Assembly: GCA_024138025.1 (NCBI GenBank)
Contig: JAMXBD010000112.1
Location: forward strand, 1,364,001-1,428,000
Length of the DNA stretch: 64,000 bases
Direction: 5' to 3'
Source: Combretum micranthum
Lineage: Eukaryota > Streptophyta > Magnoliopsida > Myrtales > Combretaceae
Within the stretch, counting starts at the first letter, position 1. Each line of letters begins with the position of its first letter. The notes under the pieces are model-generated. The model did not search any database and was not told the origin of the DNA. It saw only the letters and a program-made list of their open reading frames with translations. This document shows, one piece after another, positions 23,683 to 35,142 of this stretch. The translations under genes and the position numbers were made by a program.

Positions 23683-25081
23683 TCATGCTAGTTTTGGTAA
23701 AGTTTCATATTAAAATATGAATTATAAAAAGGAAAATTTTACAATATTAAAGCAAATAATATTATTTTAGAGTGGTTTTTTCTTTTTATTTTCAAAAAGG
23801 AAAAAAAAACTATTTTTAATCCTTACTCTTTCATACCATAAAAAATGTTTCACAAATTAACTCATTATTAATTTTGATGATAAATGTTCTTTGGGGGTGT
23901 TACATACAAGTAACACTCACTCTCAACATTCTCTTTTAACATTGACTATTTTATAGTCAATCTAAATATAATTATAGTAGTTTATTTATGCTTTATTATT
24001 TTCTCTTTCTTCATTCAACCCTGAAAATTAGTATTACTTGATTCATAATTTTTTCACATCATCAAAACTTTACTTTATTTTTTATGAAGGAAAAAATTAA
24101 ATAGGAAAAAAAAATAACAAAGGAAAAGTTTTCCTTATGCCTTATCAAAAATTTATATAATGAAGCTCTATAATAAAATTAATTACATGCAGTTACTTTA
24201 TTTTTTTTATTAGAGAGATGGAATTTTTTTTTTTCTAATCTCTTTCATCAATGAAACAATTACACGTCTAGGTGCTTTCAATAATATGAATAGTTCATTG
24301 TTGCTACATGTGCTATTTTTTAAACTGATAAAAATGATTTGGTTGTATTTTAATTTTAATAATAATTTTCTATTTATTGATTATTCACTTCTAAAATAGG
24401 CTAATATTTAACCCTAAGAGAATGAAATTTGAGATAGAAAAAGAATGCAAAAAAATAAATAAACAATCAAATCAAATTCGTATTTCACTTTCAAATTTAG
24501 ATAGTTAAAATATTATTCTTTAATTTTTAAAGAAAAATACAAATATTGATTGGTTTTCATTTTTTTCATTTTTGCAAATGGCTCCGCACTAGTGAAGTGT
24601 GGTACTAAAATGAAGAATTGCTAGAACTTGATTCATTTTATGTTTTTTTAGACGTTATGTCTTGTTATTTTACTTAGTTGACTTAGAATAATTGTTAATA
24701 TTAATTTGGGCTTTACATTTTAAAATTAAATTGTATTATGTAATTTTTTTCTAATTTCCCTATTTGGTTTTCCCCTCCATTTTTTTAAAAATACGAAATG
24801 TGAAAATTTTATTAATTTGGTAATATCAATTTTTAGGGTTGAATGAAGAGAGAGATAGTAATAAAATATTAATAAAAAGGAGAAAAAAAAATCTATAATT
24901 ATATTTAAGATTGGTCATAAAATAGATCATTAAGAAAGAGGGTGTAACCTAATGACATCTCCTCTATCTCTCAAACGAGAGTTACTAGGTCCGAATTCCC
25001 TCTTCCCATTCTAATGGCAAAAAAGAACAAGGGTATTAAAAAAGAATGTTAGAATATTGCTAGCATTTCTCACACACACAT

Positions 25082-25114
<33 letters not shown>

Positions 25115-25833
25115 CATATAAAGCTATTTAGATATTAGTTGGGTCCAATGTTTTCATGGTGGTTAATTGGTGATTAACTCCACACCTCGTCTATTTTGTG
25201 CAAAAGCAATATGCTAGACCTATAAACATAACCTTATAATAATTTCACTATAATTTAAACTTCAATTTATCATTTGTTTACAATGTAGAAAACATGCAAT
25301 TTATATATAATTTGAAAATTTTTTTCCTTTCATACCTCTTGTTAAATTTTAATATTATAAGCTGATATTAACTTTTATATTTTAATTAAGTTTCATTAAA
25401 AGATGCTAAGTTTTTCCTCTTTATCTATATATATATATATATATATTGTACTTAGTGAAATATAAATCTAAACTGTTAAATAATTAACGGAAACAAAGAT
25501 GCTGTTAAAAAAGTAATGAACCAAAGAATTTTCCTATCTTTTATTCTTTTTATATCCTTATATTTTGTAGAAAGTCATTATAATGTTTTTTTTAAATGGA
25601 AAGCAACAACAATGTTACATTCTTATATCTCCTAAGTTTGTATACAATACCTCTTAATTTTTTCCAATTATTTATTTATTTCTTTCCCAAAAGATTTTAT
25701 AATTCATATATTTTTATTAACAATACCTTTAATATTATGCCATTTATACCTTTCATTACCCATAAGATATATCCATTATATACAAAATAATCTCACTAAG
25801 AAAGTTGCAATTCTTACATTTTAGAAACAAATG
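23683..25833. other. AT-rich intergenic stretch between P1 and P2
   Basis: No gene is visible. It holds CA/TA microsatellites (about 25068-25115), TA repeats (about 25426-25446) and a possible SINE-like relic (listed separately). An AT-rich segment at about 25560-25800 resembles 41600-41800 beyond P2. Confidence 0.5.
24936..25035 (+). mobile_element. Possible tRNA-derived SINE relic
   Basis: Degenerate Pol III A-box-like (GTGTAACCTAATGAC) and B-box-like (AGGTCCGAATTCC) motifs lie about 35 bp apart, followed by CCCTCTTCCC and a short A-rich tail. This resembles plant SINE heads, but both boxes deviate from consensus. Confidence 0.35.
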
Positions 25834-25838
25834 GTAAA

Positions 25839-27376
25839 TGTCATGCTCTGAAGGATACCATAAACGTGGCAGCCCGCCACATATAATATTAAGACTCAAG
25901 AATGATCACCTTAGTAACGCGAAAGTCTTAGTATTACATGTAAGGCGTCTAGCACGATAATAGGAGGCGCTTTTGGAAAGTGTGTTCTAAGCAAGTAATA
26001 ATGAACAAACAAGAATCCAGAAATAAATAGATTATAATATTAATAATCAAATATCTGTTACATGATTCTTAGGGGCATACCCCCGTTAAAACCCAAAGAT
26101 CGAAATAACTAATAGTCTTTATAATAATTCAACACTACATCAAAAGATTTCAAAGGAATTCTAATCTAATTCTTCAAATAGATTTCCTTCAAAAGCTCCA
26201 AAAGAAAACTTATGTGGATAAGATGAGACCTCAGGTACAAAAACATGTGTTCCTAAGAATGCAAATATCTATAGGGGCGTAAGCTTACAGGCTTAGTGAG
26301 TAAATCCCAAAAATTCATACTTAAAACAAAATATCAACCAAGTTTATTAAGCAAGCAAATGTGATGCAACAAACACGTGAGCATACAATACATATGATTT
26401 TCCGAGAATCATATGTTGAATGAATTACGCCCTTCATTCGGGGTTAAGTATTCCAGCCCATTACGGCCACTACTTCTTTTAAAACATTTTTATAGATCTT
26501 ACCGACTCTTATAAGCCATCAAAACATGTAGTTATTACTGGCTCCTACTAGCCACCAATATTTATGTAGATTTTACCGGCTCCTACTCACCACATACATG
26601 ATATACTAGTTATGCTTACTACCACTATCATACACTTGTCCCACCAATTGTATAATAGTGAATGCAATGTAACTCAACATGTGAAGCGTATGTGTCAACT
26701 TTTGTTTAAAGCCTAGCCGTCATATTTTATTTTCTTACAAGTGATCATCTAATTTCAGACACTTCAACATGTTAATAAACATACAATTTATTACAAGCAT
26801 TTTATGCTTCGATATATTTAATATTCTTTCAATATATTATCATATAACTTCCATTTTATCTTTCCTTAATTCTAATGCAACTAAATTTACAAGCACAAAC
26901 ATAAGTATGAAAAATAAAGGGGAGTAGACTCACTCGGCCATGATGATATTTCTTTCTTATGGATGAGTCCATCAGTACTTCCACTAATCGAAATAATCTT
27001 CTGGGTACGAATACTCCTCATCGAGATCACCTAATTAAGAAGAGTACCCATAATGAGTATTTCTTGTTGATTCTATGGTACTTATCAAAAACTATGTCAT
27101 AAGATCGTTAAAATTCGTATAAAGGGTAATTCCAACTAAAAATGGTAATAACTTGATCATTTTAACTCGGAATTGCGCATAAAATATATAATTTTCTACC
27201 TATTCAAAAATATCTATCCAATTATAATACTATTTTCATCAAACTAAGTCGTTTGAGCTCCTAAACAGTGGTGATCAAATTCATTACGAATTTTGCAAAA
27301 CTTACTTTTTCTTCTTTTTACAAAAACTTGTATAAGAGATATAGATATTAGAATGATTTGAAAGACTTTTGAAATG

Positions 27377-27408
<32 letters not shown>

Positions 27409-28602
27409 TATATCCATTGACTCATGTTAAATGCATGAAATTAATGAAGTTGTCCCAACCATGAATTTTTTATAAAAGTAAAGTCTTTTCAAAATTTTGG
27501 AAAAATAAAACTTTTGAAAATTTCTTCTTAGCTTGCTAGAAAATTTCTCAAGTTATTTTAAATGAGTATTTTCTTTTCCTTAATTCCATTTCCTTAAGTC
27601 TTTTTTAAATTTCAAAAGAATGATTTTCATTTTTCTAAATTTCTTATAGCTTAGTTTCAAATACTTTTTGAAAGTAGTAATAATTCTATATTTAAAGAAA
27701 TGATTTCCTAAGTTGTTCATTAACCTTATTCCTTAAGATCATTCTATTTTTATGAAAGGAAATTTTTTGGTGTTTGCAAAGCTAGACTATTCCTTTATAT
27801 TCCAAAGTATTGGTGGAAAAATGAAGTTTAGTGAAATTTTTATTTAAACAAGAAATTTTTCTTCCATTTTATGACTTTGTAAAGCGTATGTATGTATTGT
27901 AAAAAAAAAAAATCTATGTTCTTTGGTTATCAATATTTATGATGAATTCCTCTAGATTTTTAGAAAAATTTGTTAAGATAAATTCCTAAGTTTTTATGAA
28001 AAATCATTTGCTTCATGACAATATTTATTTTTGAAGAAGAACTTCTATTTTAAGAAAATTTTTCCTTCTTTATCTTATTGAGACAAAATCAATATGTTCA
28101 TGCATGATCATGAATATAAAATTATGAAAATATAAGAAAGACATAATAAGTAATAAGATAAGCAAGTAAAGAAATATGTTAAGTATTGGGAATCTTAGCT
28201 TCATCAAGATATCCTGAGACTAAGAATAGACTAGTCCCAAAAGAAATAAGGAAAAGAAAGCAAACATTGTTTTGACTTGATGAAAACAAGTCTAAGACTA
28301 GAGACTAGTTTTAAAATAACATGAAATAAATAAATAAATTGCATAACTTGAAAGTAAATAAATAACAATGAGCTTATATGCTCTAAAGATTATATATAGA
28401 TACATAATTATATCTAGTTACATATATAAAAAAGGTTAACATAAAATCAATAATGATATGAGCAAAATAACAACATAGAAATACATAAATACATATTCAA
28501 GAACAAGAATAATACATGAAACTCACACCATGGTCATGTAAAGTTACATGACATGGTAAGAAAGATTTTAAGGAAATTCTTACCTAAAGTAGTGTTTGTA
28601 GA
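25839..28602 (-). mobile_element. Solo LTR of family P (copy P2), 3' part, minus strand
   Basis: First half of a minus-strand solo LTR split by element P3. The full LTR runs 25839-28602 plus 40687-41545 (3.6 kb) with target duplication GTAAA at 25834-25838 and 41546-41550. In plus coordinates it starts TGTCATGC, the complement of the family end. The P3 duplication GTAGA (28598-28602 and 40682-40686) marks the break. No interior or second LTR belongs to it. Confidence 0.9.
26984..27031 (-). other. Conserved acidic micro-ORF, copy P2
   Basis: On the minus strand a 16-codon frame reads GDLDEEYSYPEDYFD and stop, directly after an acceptor-like CTTCTTAATTAG. An in-frame TAA lies two codons upstream. 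Compared with P1 there are seven base differences, six of them at third codon positions. A donor-like GTGAGT follows (26928-26933, minus). Confidence 0.45.
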
Positions 28603-29310
28603 TGTAAACCCCTAAATTTTCGGAATCGGTTTAGCATAAAACCCTAACCGGAAGTCAAACGAAACCCTAAAGGTCAACAAAACCCTAGTTTACCGTATCA
28701 ATCTAAGTCCGGCATTGCCGTTCTCTTTGGCCCGGAAAAACGAAGTTGGGATAATTAGCTAAAATAGTTCGTAATAACCATAGGTTTTATAAAAGTTTCA
28801 GTTTCGTGAATTTCGGGTGTCCTTCGAACCCGATCGGACACAGTTCTTAAAAAACGTGTTCGGAAGCCCGGAATAGTGAAAATATTCCGAATATACCGTT
28901 AGACTCGTAAAAATATAAGTTTTCCAAAAATATCAATTTCGTAATTTTTCGGTGAGTAAAAATAACAGATATAGCTATTATACGCGTATTTTCTTACTAC
29001 CGGTACTTTAATTGTCATATCTACTTTACATTCCACTATTCATTACTATTCTACACTATTCTTTTATCTCTACTTTTTCTTACACCTACTCTTACACTCT
29101 ACATAACCTATAATCTTAACTTTTTACATTTCCCATAACTTTATATCACATTTACCTTACATATTACATCTTTTATCTTTTCAAAAAGTCAAAAAAATTA
29201 AATCAAATGCCCTCCCCCATGCAATGGCCGGCGCCCCCCCTCTCTCTTGCCCTCAATTTGATCCAATTTTGCATTTATTTTAATAACACAAAAATCACTC
29301 CTCAAAATCC

Positions 29311-29318
29311 TATAAATA
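29311..29318 (+). promoter_or_regulatory. TATA box of P3 5' LTR
   Basis: TATAAATA followed by CCCCCCCTCC and a CT-rich leader, conserved in sequence and setting among all P LTRs. Transcription of the genomic RNA probably starts about 30 bp downstream. Confidence 0.6.
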
Positions 29319-31102
29319 CCCCCCCTCCTCTTTCACTTCTTTCACACATTCACTACCCACAAATTCATACCAAAACTCTCTAAATTTTTCCTCTCAAAAC
29401 TCTCTCAAATTGCTATCTCAAAACTCTCTCAAAATAATTCCACAACAACTTCCACCAACAACAAAAACCCATAACCACATAACCATATCAAAGTCTTCTT
29501 TAGGTAACCCCTTTATAATTATTTCTTCTTCTTCATGTCATGTAACTTTACATGACCATAGTGTGAGTTTCCAAATACTACAAGTTGTGGAAACTACATT
29601 ATGTTCATGAATTGTTCTTGTTCATGCCAATCCATTTATGTTATGTTGATTTATTATTGTTTATATATTTACATATTCTTTAGAGCATACAAGCTCACTT
29701 GCAATTTATTTATTTCATGCAAAGCAATTTATTTACTTTTCCATTGCAATTTATTTATTTATTCCTTGTTGAAATAAGACTAGTCTCTAGTCTTAGACTT
29801 GTCCTCATCAAGTCAAAACAAACTTTTCTTTCTTTCATTTTATTTCATTATGGGACTAGTTTATTTCTTAGTCCCGGGAGCCTTGAAAAAGCTAAGACTC
29901 CAATACTTGACTTTATTATTTGCTTTATGTTATTTTGTTATTCTCATAATCATGTTCATTTAGATTGTTGTCCAAAGTTTTATTTTCTAAAATAATCAAA
30001 TAAAAATAAGGCTTTTTGTCACTTAGGAATAAGTTTATGTGAAACATAAAAATATAGATAACAAAAAATAAATTTATTTTCAAATTTCAAAAAGAATTCA
30101 CTATGAATTTAGAAACTATTTTTACTTAAAAGCTACTTAAATCTTTGTTACTCTACTTTGTTTTCAAAAGAAAATATTTTGTTGACAAAACGGTTCTTTT
30201 CATAAAAAGAAAATAAGATGGATGACTAAGGAAATTTTTAAGTAAAGACCTTTGCAAACAAATAGGCAAAGAAAATTTATGGTTTGAAAATAATAAAGTT
30301 TTCTTTTCAAGTTACAAGAGGAAAATAATAGAATTATAGAAAGTTGTTTTTCTACAAAAAGTCCTTAATTGTTCCACATTGTTTTTATAAAGAAAACAAT
30401 TTTCATGCAAGGATGATCATTTTTGAAAATATGAGACATGAGAAAAGAATGAGAAATATCAAGTAAGATTTTTGCAAAACAAGTAAACAAAGGAATTTAC
30501 ACAAGAAAAATATTTTCCTAGAAAACTTCAATATAGTATTAATGTAACTTAGAAGTAGAAAATTTTATTTTCAAAAGTACTTGAAAAGATAAATAAAACC
30601 AACATAAAACGTTTTTAGAAAACAAAGAAACAAGGTATTCATTTCAAAGAAATTTACAAAAAACAATTTCCGAAAAGTTCAACCCGACATTGTTTTACTA
30701 AGAAAAATAATTGGACAACAAGACACTTGAGCATGCTTAAATATGAGTATATAGTTATAAAAAGAGAATTTTTCAACTATATAGATAACTAAGTATTTAT
30801 CAAACAAATTTTGATTTCTTGAACCAAAGTTGTTTTTACTTGAAATCCGTGTGAATTTTGTCGCCACTTTTTCGGAGCCTATATGGCTTTGTTTGTGGGA
30901 AATAATTTTAGAAATGGGTAGATCTTTTCGAGTAGATAGAAATCGGTATATTATATGCGCGATTCCGAGTTAAAATGACCAAGTTATGGCCATTTTAAGT
31001 TGGAACATTCTTCTATACGAACTTTAACGTTCTTTGACATTGTTTTGTCAAAATTCAAGAAAATCTTCAAGAAAAACTCATTATGGGTATTTTCTTTGGT
31101 TA

Positions 31103-31150
31103 GGTGATCCCGAGGAAGGATTTCTTCACCCCAAGAACTATTACAATTAA
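31103..31150 (+). other. Conserved acidic micro-ORF, P3 5' LTR
   Basis: After CTTTGGTTAG a 16-codon frame reads GDPEEGFLHPKNYYN and stop. Length and stop position match the P1 and P2 copies, though the second half has diverged. The 3' LTR has the identical frame at 39505-39552. Confidence 0.4.
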
Positions 31151-31540
31151 GTGGAGTGTGTGAACGACTCATCCGCTTAGAGGAATAGACGACAATGGCA
31201 TCGTGAGTTACTTCCCGTTATTTTTCATACTCTTGATTGTGCTTGTAAAATTAGTTGCACTAGAATTTAAGAAAAATCAAAAGAAGTGTATGATAATATT
31301 TGAAAGAATACTAAGTATATCGAAACTCGATTTGTTGTAATAAAGTTGTATGTGAATTAATATCTTGAAATGTTTGAAATTGATTGATCACTTGAAAGAA
31401 TTTAAACGTAATACTAGACTTTAATTAGAAATTATTCATGCACTTCATATGTTGAGTCACATTGCATTCGCTACTATACAATTGGTGGGACAAGTGTATA
31501 ATAGTGGTGGTAGACATAACCGGTATATCATGTAAGTGGC

Positions 31541-31690
31541 GAGTAGGAGCCGGTAAGAACTACAAATTGATGGCTAGTAGGAGCCTGTAATAACTACAAG
31601 TTTTTGATGGCTAGTAGGAGCCTGTAATAACTACAAGTTTTTGATGGCTAGTAGGAGCCTGTAATAACTACAAGTTTTGATGGCGTATAG
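31541..31690 (+). repeat. Tandem repeat in P3 5' LTR (about 37-38-bp unit)
   Basis: Units built on GATGGCTAGTAGGAGCCTGT are repeated. There are three near-identical central units plus a diverged unit at each side; the 3' LTR (39947-40080) has only two central units. Confidence 0.8.
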
Positions 31691-32311
31691 GAGCCGGTAA
31701 GATCTATAAAATGTTTTTAAAAGTGGTGGCTGTAATTGGCCTGAATCCCAACCCCGAATGAAGGGCGTAAATTCATTCAACATATGATTCCCGGAAAGTC
31801 ATATGTCTTGTATGCTCACGTGGTTGTTGCATTTCATACGTTTGAATAATAAACTTGATTGATAATTTACTTTGAGTATGAATTTTGGGATTTACTCACT
31901 AAGCCTAGTAGCTTATACCCCGATAGATATCTTTTGCAGTTCCCTTACTTATGGTTAAGGCCACGTGGACCATGCGGGCAGGTAATCCCTTTTAACATTA
32001 GAAATCTGATAAAGTATAGCTTAGTATTAGCATGTTAATATGTATATTATATATTAGTAATTAGGGAGTTGTCCTTAAGTTTGTAAAGTCTTTGCCATGA
32101 ACAAATAATTATTGTGAATCCTCTTTTCTTAAATGTTTTTATATCTCCTTAAGCTTCATTTTCCACATATGGTCCTCTAAAGTTGTGAAAGTAAGCCTTA
32201 CACTTAATATAAAAGCTTTTGGAATGGCTAAGGTTGTCATACTTAAGCTTTAATATTGAGTGTGGCGGACTGTCACGTTTAGGGTACCCATTGGGGCGTG
32301 ACAGTTTAAGT

Positions 32312-32323
32312 TGGTATCAGAGC
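32312..32323 (+). other. Primer-binding site of P3
   Basis: TGGTATCAGAGC, complementary to the 3' end of plant initiator tRNA-Met, eight bases after the LTR end. Confidence 0.85.
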
Positions 32324-32459
32324 ATGGTTTAAGAACCTAGGAATCATAATTATAGAAATGACTTAAGAAGAATTGACTTAGATAGAAACAAGAAAACTTA
32401 GATAAAATAGAATGGGTAGAATAAGTCTTCTATATCTTCTTTTACATAGATCACCATAG

Positions 32460-33170
32460 ATGAGGCCCGTCTCCAAGCCAAGAATTTCGGAAAGGACCCT
32501 TCGAGACACCAGAAGACTACCGATGAGACTTAGAGTCCTATGTGAAGAGTTTGCCCTAGCAGGACAACCTAAGACCGTCCGAGAAATGTTCCAAATATGG
32601 AAGAGAGGAATGATACAAACAGAATGGAGGGAAGTGGTACAGACCATTCACAACTGTCCCATAGGAAAGAAACTGACCGAGTTGGAAATGATATACGCCG
32701 TAGAACGTATTGCGGCCATTGCTGAAGATAGACCTATGTTGAAGGAAGCCACATTCGTTCTTAGGAAAGACGGGGGACGAACTTCTCCAGATTTCCAGAC
32801 ATGGAGGAAAATCGGACCTATGTTCGTGTACGCCCACAACAACTTGATAGATCACCTTGAATGGATGAAGGCGGACATCAACGATATCTTCCATTGGCAT
32901 GGAGTGTACCAGGAAGTACTACGACCCCCAACCCAAGTGCCCACGGAGCCGCCTACCTTTATGGGAATCCAACTCAGAAGGAACGAGCCCCTACGCCTGC
33001 GGGATGATGGATCAATAATAAGGGAAGAGCCTATGGAAGAAGATGAAGAGAGTGAAGATTCGGAGGAAGACCCGGAAGAAGAGAATGAAGCAGGACCAGA
33101 AGAAGGAAATCAGACCACTGTTGCAGACGAAGAACCCCGTAACACTGAGAAAGGATTATCCGCTACTTAA
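32460..33170 (+). CDS. Unrecognised acidic-tailed protein of element P3 (ORF1)
   Basis: 236 residues from the ATG at 32460, which lies about 150 bp after the primer-binding site. I recognise no family. The N-terminal 25 residues are basic; residues about 30-150 look like a compact helical domain with several Trp (VREMFQIWKRG, DFQTWRKIG, HLEWMKADINDIFHWHG). Residues about 190-225 are a Glu/Asp-rich tail. The GC content of 32460-33445 is clearly higher than that of the surrounding DNA. The frame ends in TAATG, overlapping the next ATG by one base. Extra ORFs upstream of gag are known in Ogre-type gypsy elements; whether this is related I cannot tell. A one-base error at about 33149-33167 could be splitting a single ORF1-ORF2. 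Confidence 0.6.
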   Translation: MRPVSKPRISERTLRDTRRLPMRLRVLCEEFALAGQPKTVREMFQIWKRGMIQTEWREVVQTIHNCPIGKKLTELEMIYAVERIAAIAEDRPMLKEATFVLRKDGGRTSPDFQTWRKIGPMFVYAHNNLIDHLEWMKADINDIFHWHGVYQEVLRPPTQVPTEPPTFMGIQLRRNEPLRLRDDGSIIREEPMEEDEESEDSEEDPEEENEAGPEEGNQTTVADEEPRNTEKGLSAT

Positions 33171-33445
33171 TGGGACGACAGACTCAGGGAAGGCAAGAAA
33201 CGAACTCGGCCATGAATACAGACAATGCTCCACCCAACGAGAACAATAGCATGGAGACGGATGAAGCCGTTACTTGGAGAACCATTCATGACATAGTACC
33301 AGAGGAGACTAGAGACGAACCAACCGACGGACGCGAAAGATCCAGAGAGGCAGCCCGGAAAAGGAGGAGATATTTCAGCCAATTCATGAGGGACTGGAAC
33401 CCAGGATCATCCAGCAGCAACCCGGGAGATGCGCCCGAAGAATGA
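33170..33445 (+). CDS. Small unrecognised protein of element P3 (ORF2 or C-terminus of ORF1)
   Basis: 91 residues, rich in Glu, Arg and Ser, with a basic cluster (AARKRRRYFSQF) near residue 65. Its ATG overlaps the ORF1 stop (TAATG), an arrangement that permits termination-reinitiation. Equally, the frame is open upstream to a TGA at 33146, so a single-base indel in ORF1 would fuse both into one protein of about 330 residues. No family is recognised. Confidence 0.4.
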   Translation: MGRQTQGRQETNSAMNTDNAPPNENNSMETDEAVTWRTIHDIVPEETRDEPTDGRERSREAARKRRRYFSQFMRDWNPGSSSSNPGDAPEE

Positions 33446-33780
33446 GGAAAGAAGGAAAGGAAGGAGCATATCCCTAGAAGTCCAGCTTAGATTTTGTAAT
33501 CCTAGACTAGATCCATGATCTTAGTCTATCTTTTAATTTCGGAACAATGTTTGTTATTTCTATGTAATTTTCTTTGATTTATCTTATTTCCGATTTTGTA
33601 TGAACTTTATTTCTATGATAATGCTCTAAGTTTGATTTCAGAAATTGTTTTGATTTAATTTTGTTAGCTTTTATGCATATTTAAATTTCCGTTATATCCA
33701 CAATTTCCGGTAAAAATTTAATTAAGTTATCAAAACTTTATAAAACCTGACTTAAAAAAAAAAAAGTTTAAAACAGCCGA
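33446..33780 (+). other. Non-coding spacer of P3 with 3'-UTR-like composition
   Basis: T-rich, stop-dense sequence ending in an A12 run (33754-33765) that is followed by AAAACAG, a possible splice acceptor before the gag frame. The stretch looks like a transcript end or an intron, but this is only inference. Confidence 0.3.
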
Positions 33781-34662
33781 AATAGGAGTAATCGAAGAAG
33801 GGAACGAAGCGCCTCTAACCAACCAGACATAGAAGCAGATCAACCTGCTGTTCAAGGAGCCGCCGCACCTCAAAGGGACTTACACGCCACGTTAGGACAC
33901 CTAACCCACGTATTAGAAGAGATTAGGCAAAATATGCCAGCTCAAGCACCCATACCAGAGGTAACACCAGCAACAGCATCAGCGACAGCCCCAGTGTCTA
34001 TACCAACCCCACCGCCACAACAAGCTTCAACAGAAGCATCTGTGCATAGGAACATGCACAGCCAAAGTGCACCCCTACCTCCATCTCCACCGCCAAGACC
34101 ATACAAAAGCATGTTACCTAACTTCATCAAAAGTAACCGCTTCTTTGAAGGAGCATATGACAAGCCAGAGGAGGCAGAAGATTGGTTATCTTAAATAGAG
34201 ATGTCTTTTGATGCATATAAAGTTCCGCCCCAGTTGCAAATCAAGTATGGAACATTCATGCTTTGTTTGAACGCTAGGATATGGTGGGAATCAAGGAAAA
34301 GAGATCTAATGACTCCAATCACTTGGGAAATGTTTAGACATGAGTTTTTGGAGAATTATTTTCTCGGAAGTTTACGAGTAAGATATAGTGCAGACTTCTT
34401 GCAAATTGCTCAAAAAGGAAGGACAATCGAACAATATGAGACTGAGTTCAGTAGATTGTTGCAATATGCACCGGACTCCTATAAGTACAGTGAAGAATTG
34501 AAAAGGCAAGTCTTTATAGGAGGATTGGACGAAGACCTCAGGATGAAGTTGGAAGAATTTGATATAAGGAATTTTCGAGAATTAGTGGAAAGAGCTCAAA
34601 TTGTAGAAGGAGCAAGGAAAAGAAGAGAAAGAATAGAAAAAGAAGAAGGGAGTTTTATATAG
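33780..34662 (+). pseudogene. Gag of element P3
   Basis: The gag frame is open from about 33770. It has a basic start (RRRERS), the helix segment LGHLTHVLEEIRQNMPA (about 33893-33943), a Pro-rich linker, then the retrotransposon gag domain: FEGAYDKPEEAEDWL, WWESRKRDL, FLENYFLGSLRVR, FIGGLDEDLRMKL. One in-frame TAA (34192-34194, probably CAA to TAA) lies within the domain. No good ATG precedes 33934 in frame, so translation may need splicing or another start. Gag would package the element RNA. Confidence 0.8.
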
Positions 34663-34920
34663 AACCCCATCTCATGCCCCTACCAAAGAAAATCAAGAGC
34701 AACAATAGAAGGATCATACCAAGAGGTATTAAGTGTTGGGAGTGCAATGGAGCACACTACCCAAAGAAGTGCCCCCGGCTATTTGGAAAGTGTTTCTTTT
34801 GTGGAAATGCAAACCATAAGATGTCAAAATGCCCAAACAGAGGGTAGATGCTTGCTATGTTTGCAATCAGAAAGGACATTTTGCCAACAATTGTCCACAA
34901 GGAGGGAATATTCTGTCATG
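34663..34920 (+). pseudogene. Zinc knuckles of P3 gag
   Basis: Three CCHC-type knuckles in shifted frames: CWECNGAHYPKKC (about 34738), CFFCGNANHKMSKC (about 34795), and a third (C-x2-C-x4-H-x4-C in another frame, about 34850-34900). A triple knuckle also occurs in the Q-family element at 60163-60327, suggesting related parents. Confidence 0.7.
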
Positions 34921-35142
34921 ATCATCAGAGAAGTTGTTCCTATAAGAATGGAGAAAGGAAATGGAAGTAGAAGTGAAAGCAGACCTGGACCTACTACTTC
35001 GGAAAATCGAGTATACAACTTACAAGGACTATGGATAGGTGAAGAAGTAAACAAAGAGAATGGAAACTTGACTGCCTTGGAGTACATTAGAGGCTATAAC
35101 AGCGATGCAGGAACCAGTCAATCCCCAACCTTCTTTTATTGA

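Larger units (their letters stand above)
28603..32303 (+). repeat. 5' LTR of P3
   Basis: Begins TGTAAACCCCTAAATTTT and ends GGGGCGTGACA (3701 bp). It holds a TATA box (29311-29318), a CT-rich leader with a donor-like GTAACC at 29504, an acceptor-like TTAG at 31100-31103, a donor GTGAGT at 31203, and a possible 42-nt exon (31940-31981) between TTTTGCAG and GTAATCC. A tandem repeat of about 37-38-bp units lies at 31541-31690. The LTR has many one-base losses relative to the 3' LTR at about 30000-31000. Confidence 0.9.

Noticed and set aside
29410..29995. Open frames in the P3 leader (also at 37768-38310)
   Set aside because: No ATG start in the first, different frames in P1 and P4, and low-complexity content; kept only as leader sequence with a possible splice donor.
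31541..31690. Regular repeats that could suggest a CRISPR array
   Set aside because: Units are contiguous without unique spacers and lie in a plant LTR; this is a minisatellite.
32312..32330. tRNA-like sequence TGGTATCAGAGC (also at 14998, 47878, 58803)
   Set aside because: These are retrotransposon primer-binding sites, complementary to a tRNA 3' end, not tRNA genes; no cloverleaf surrounds them.
32556..32900. Long minus-strand frame opposite P3 ORF1
   Set aside because: Shadow of the plus-strand ORF1, whose composition, start codon and setting fit better.
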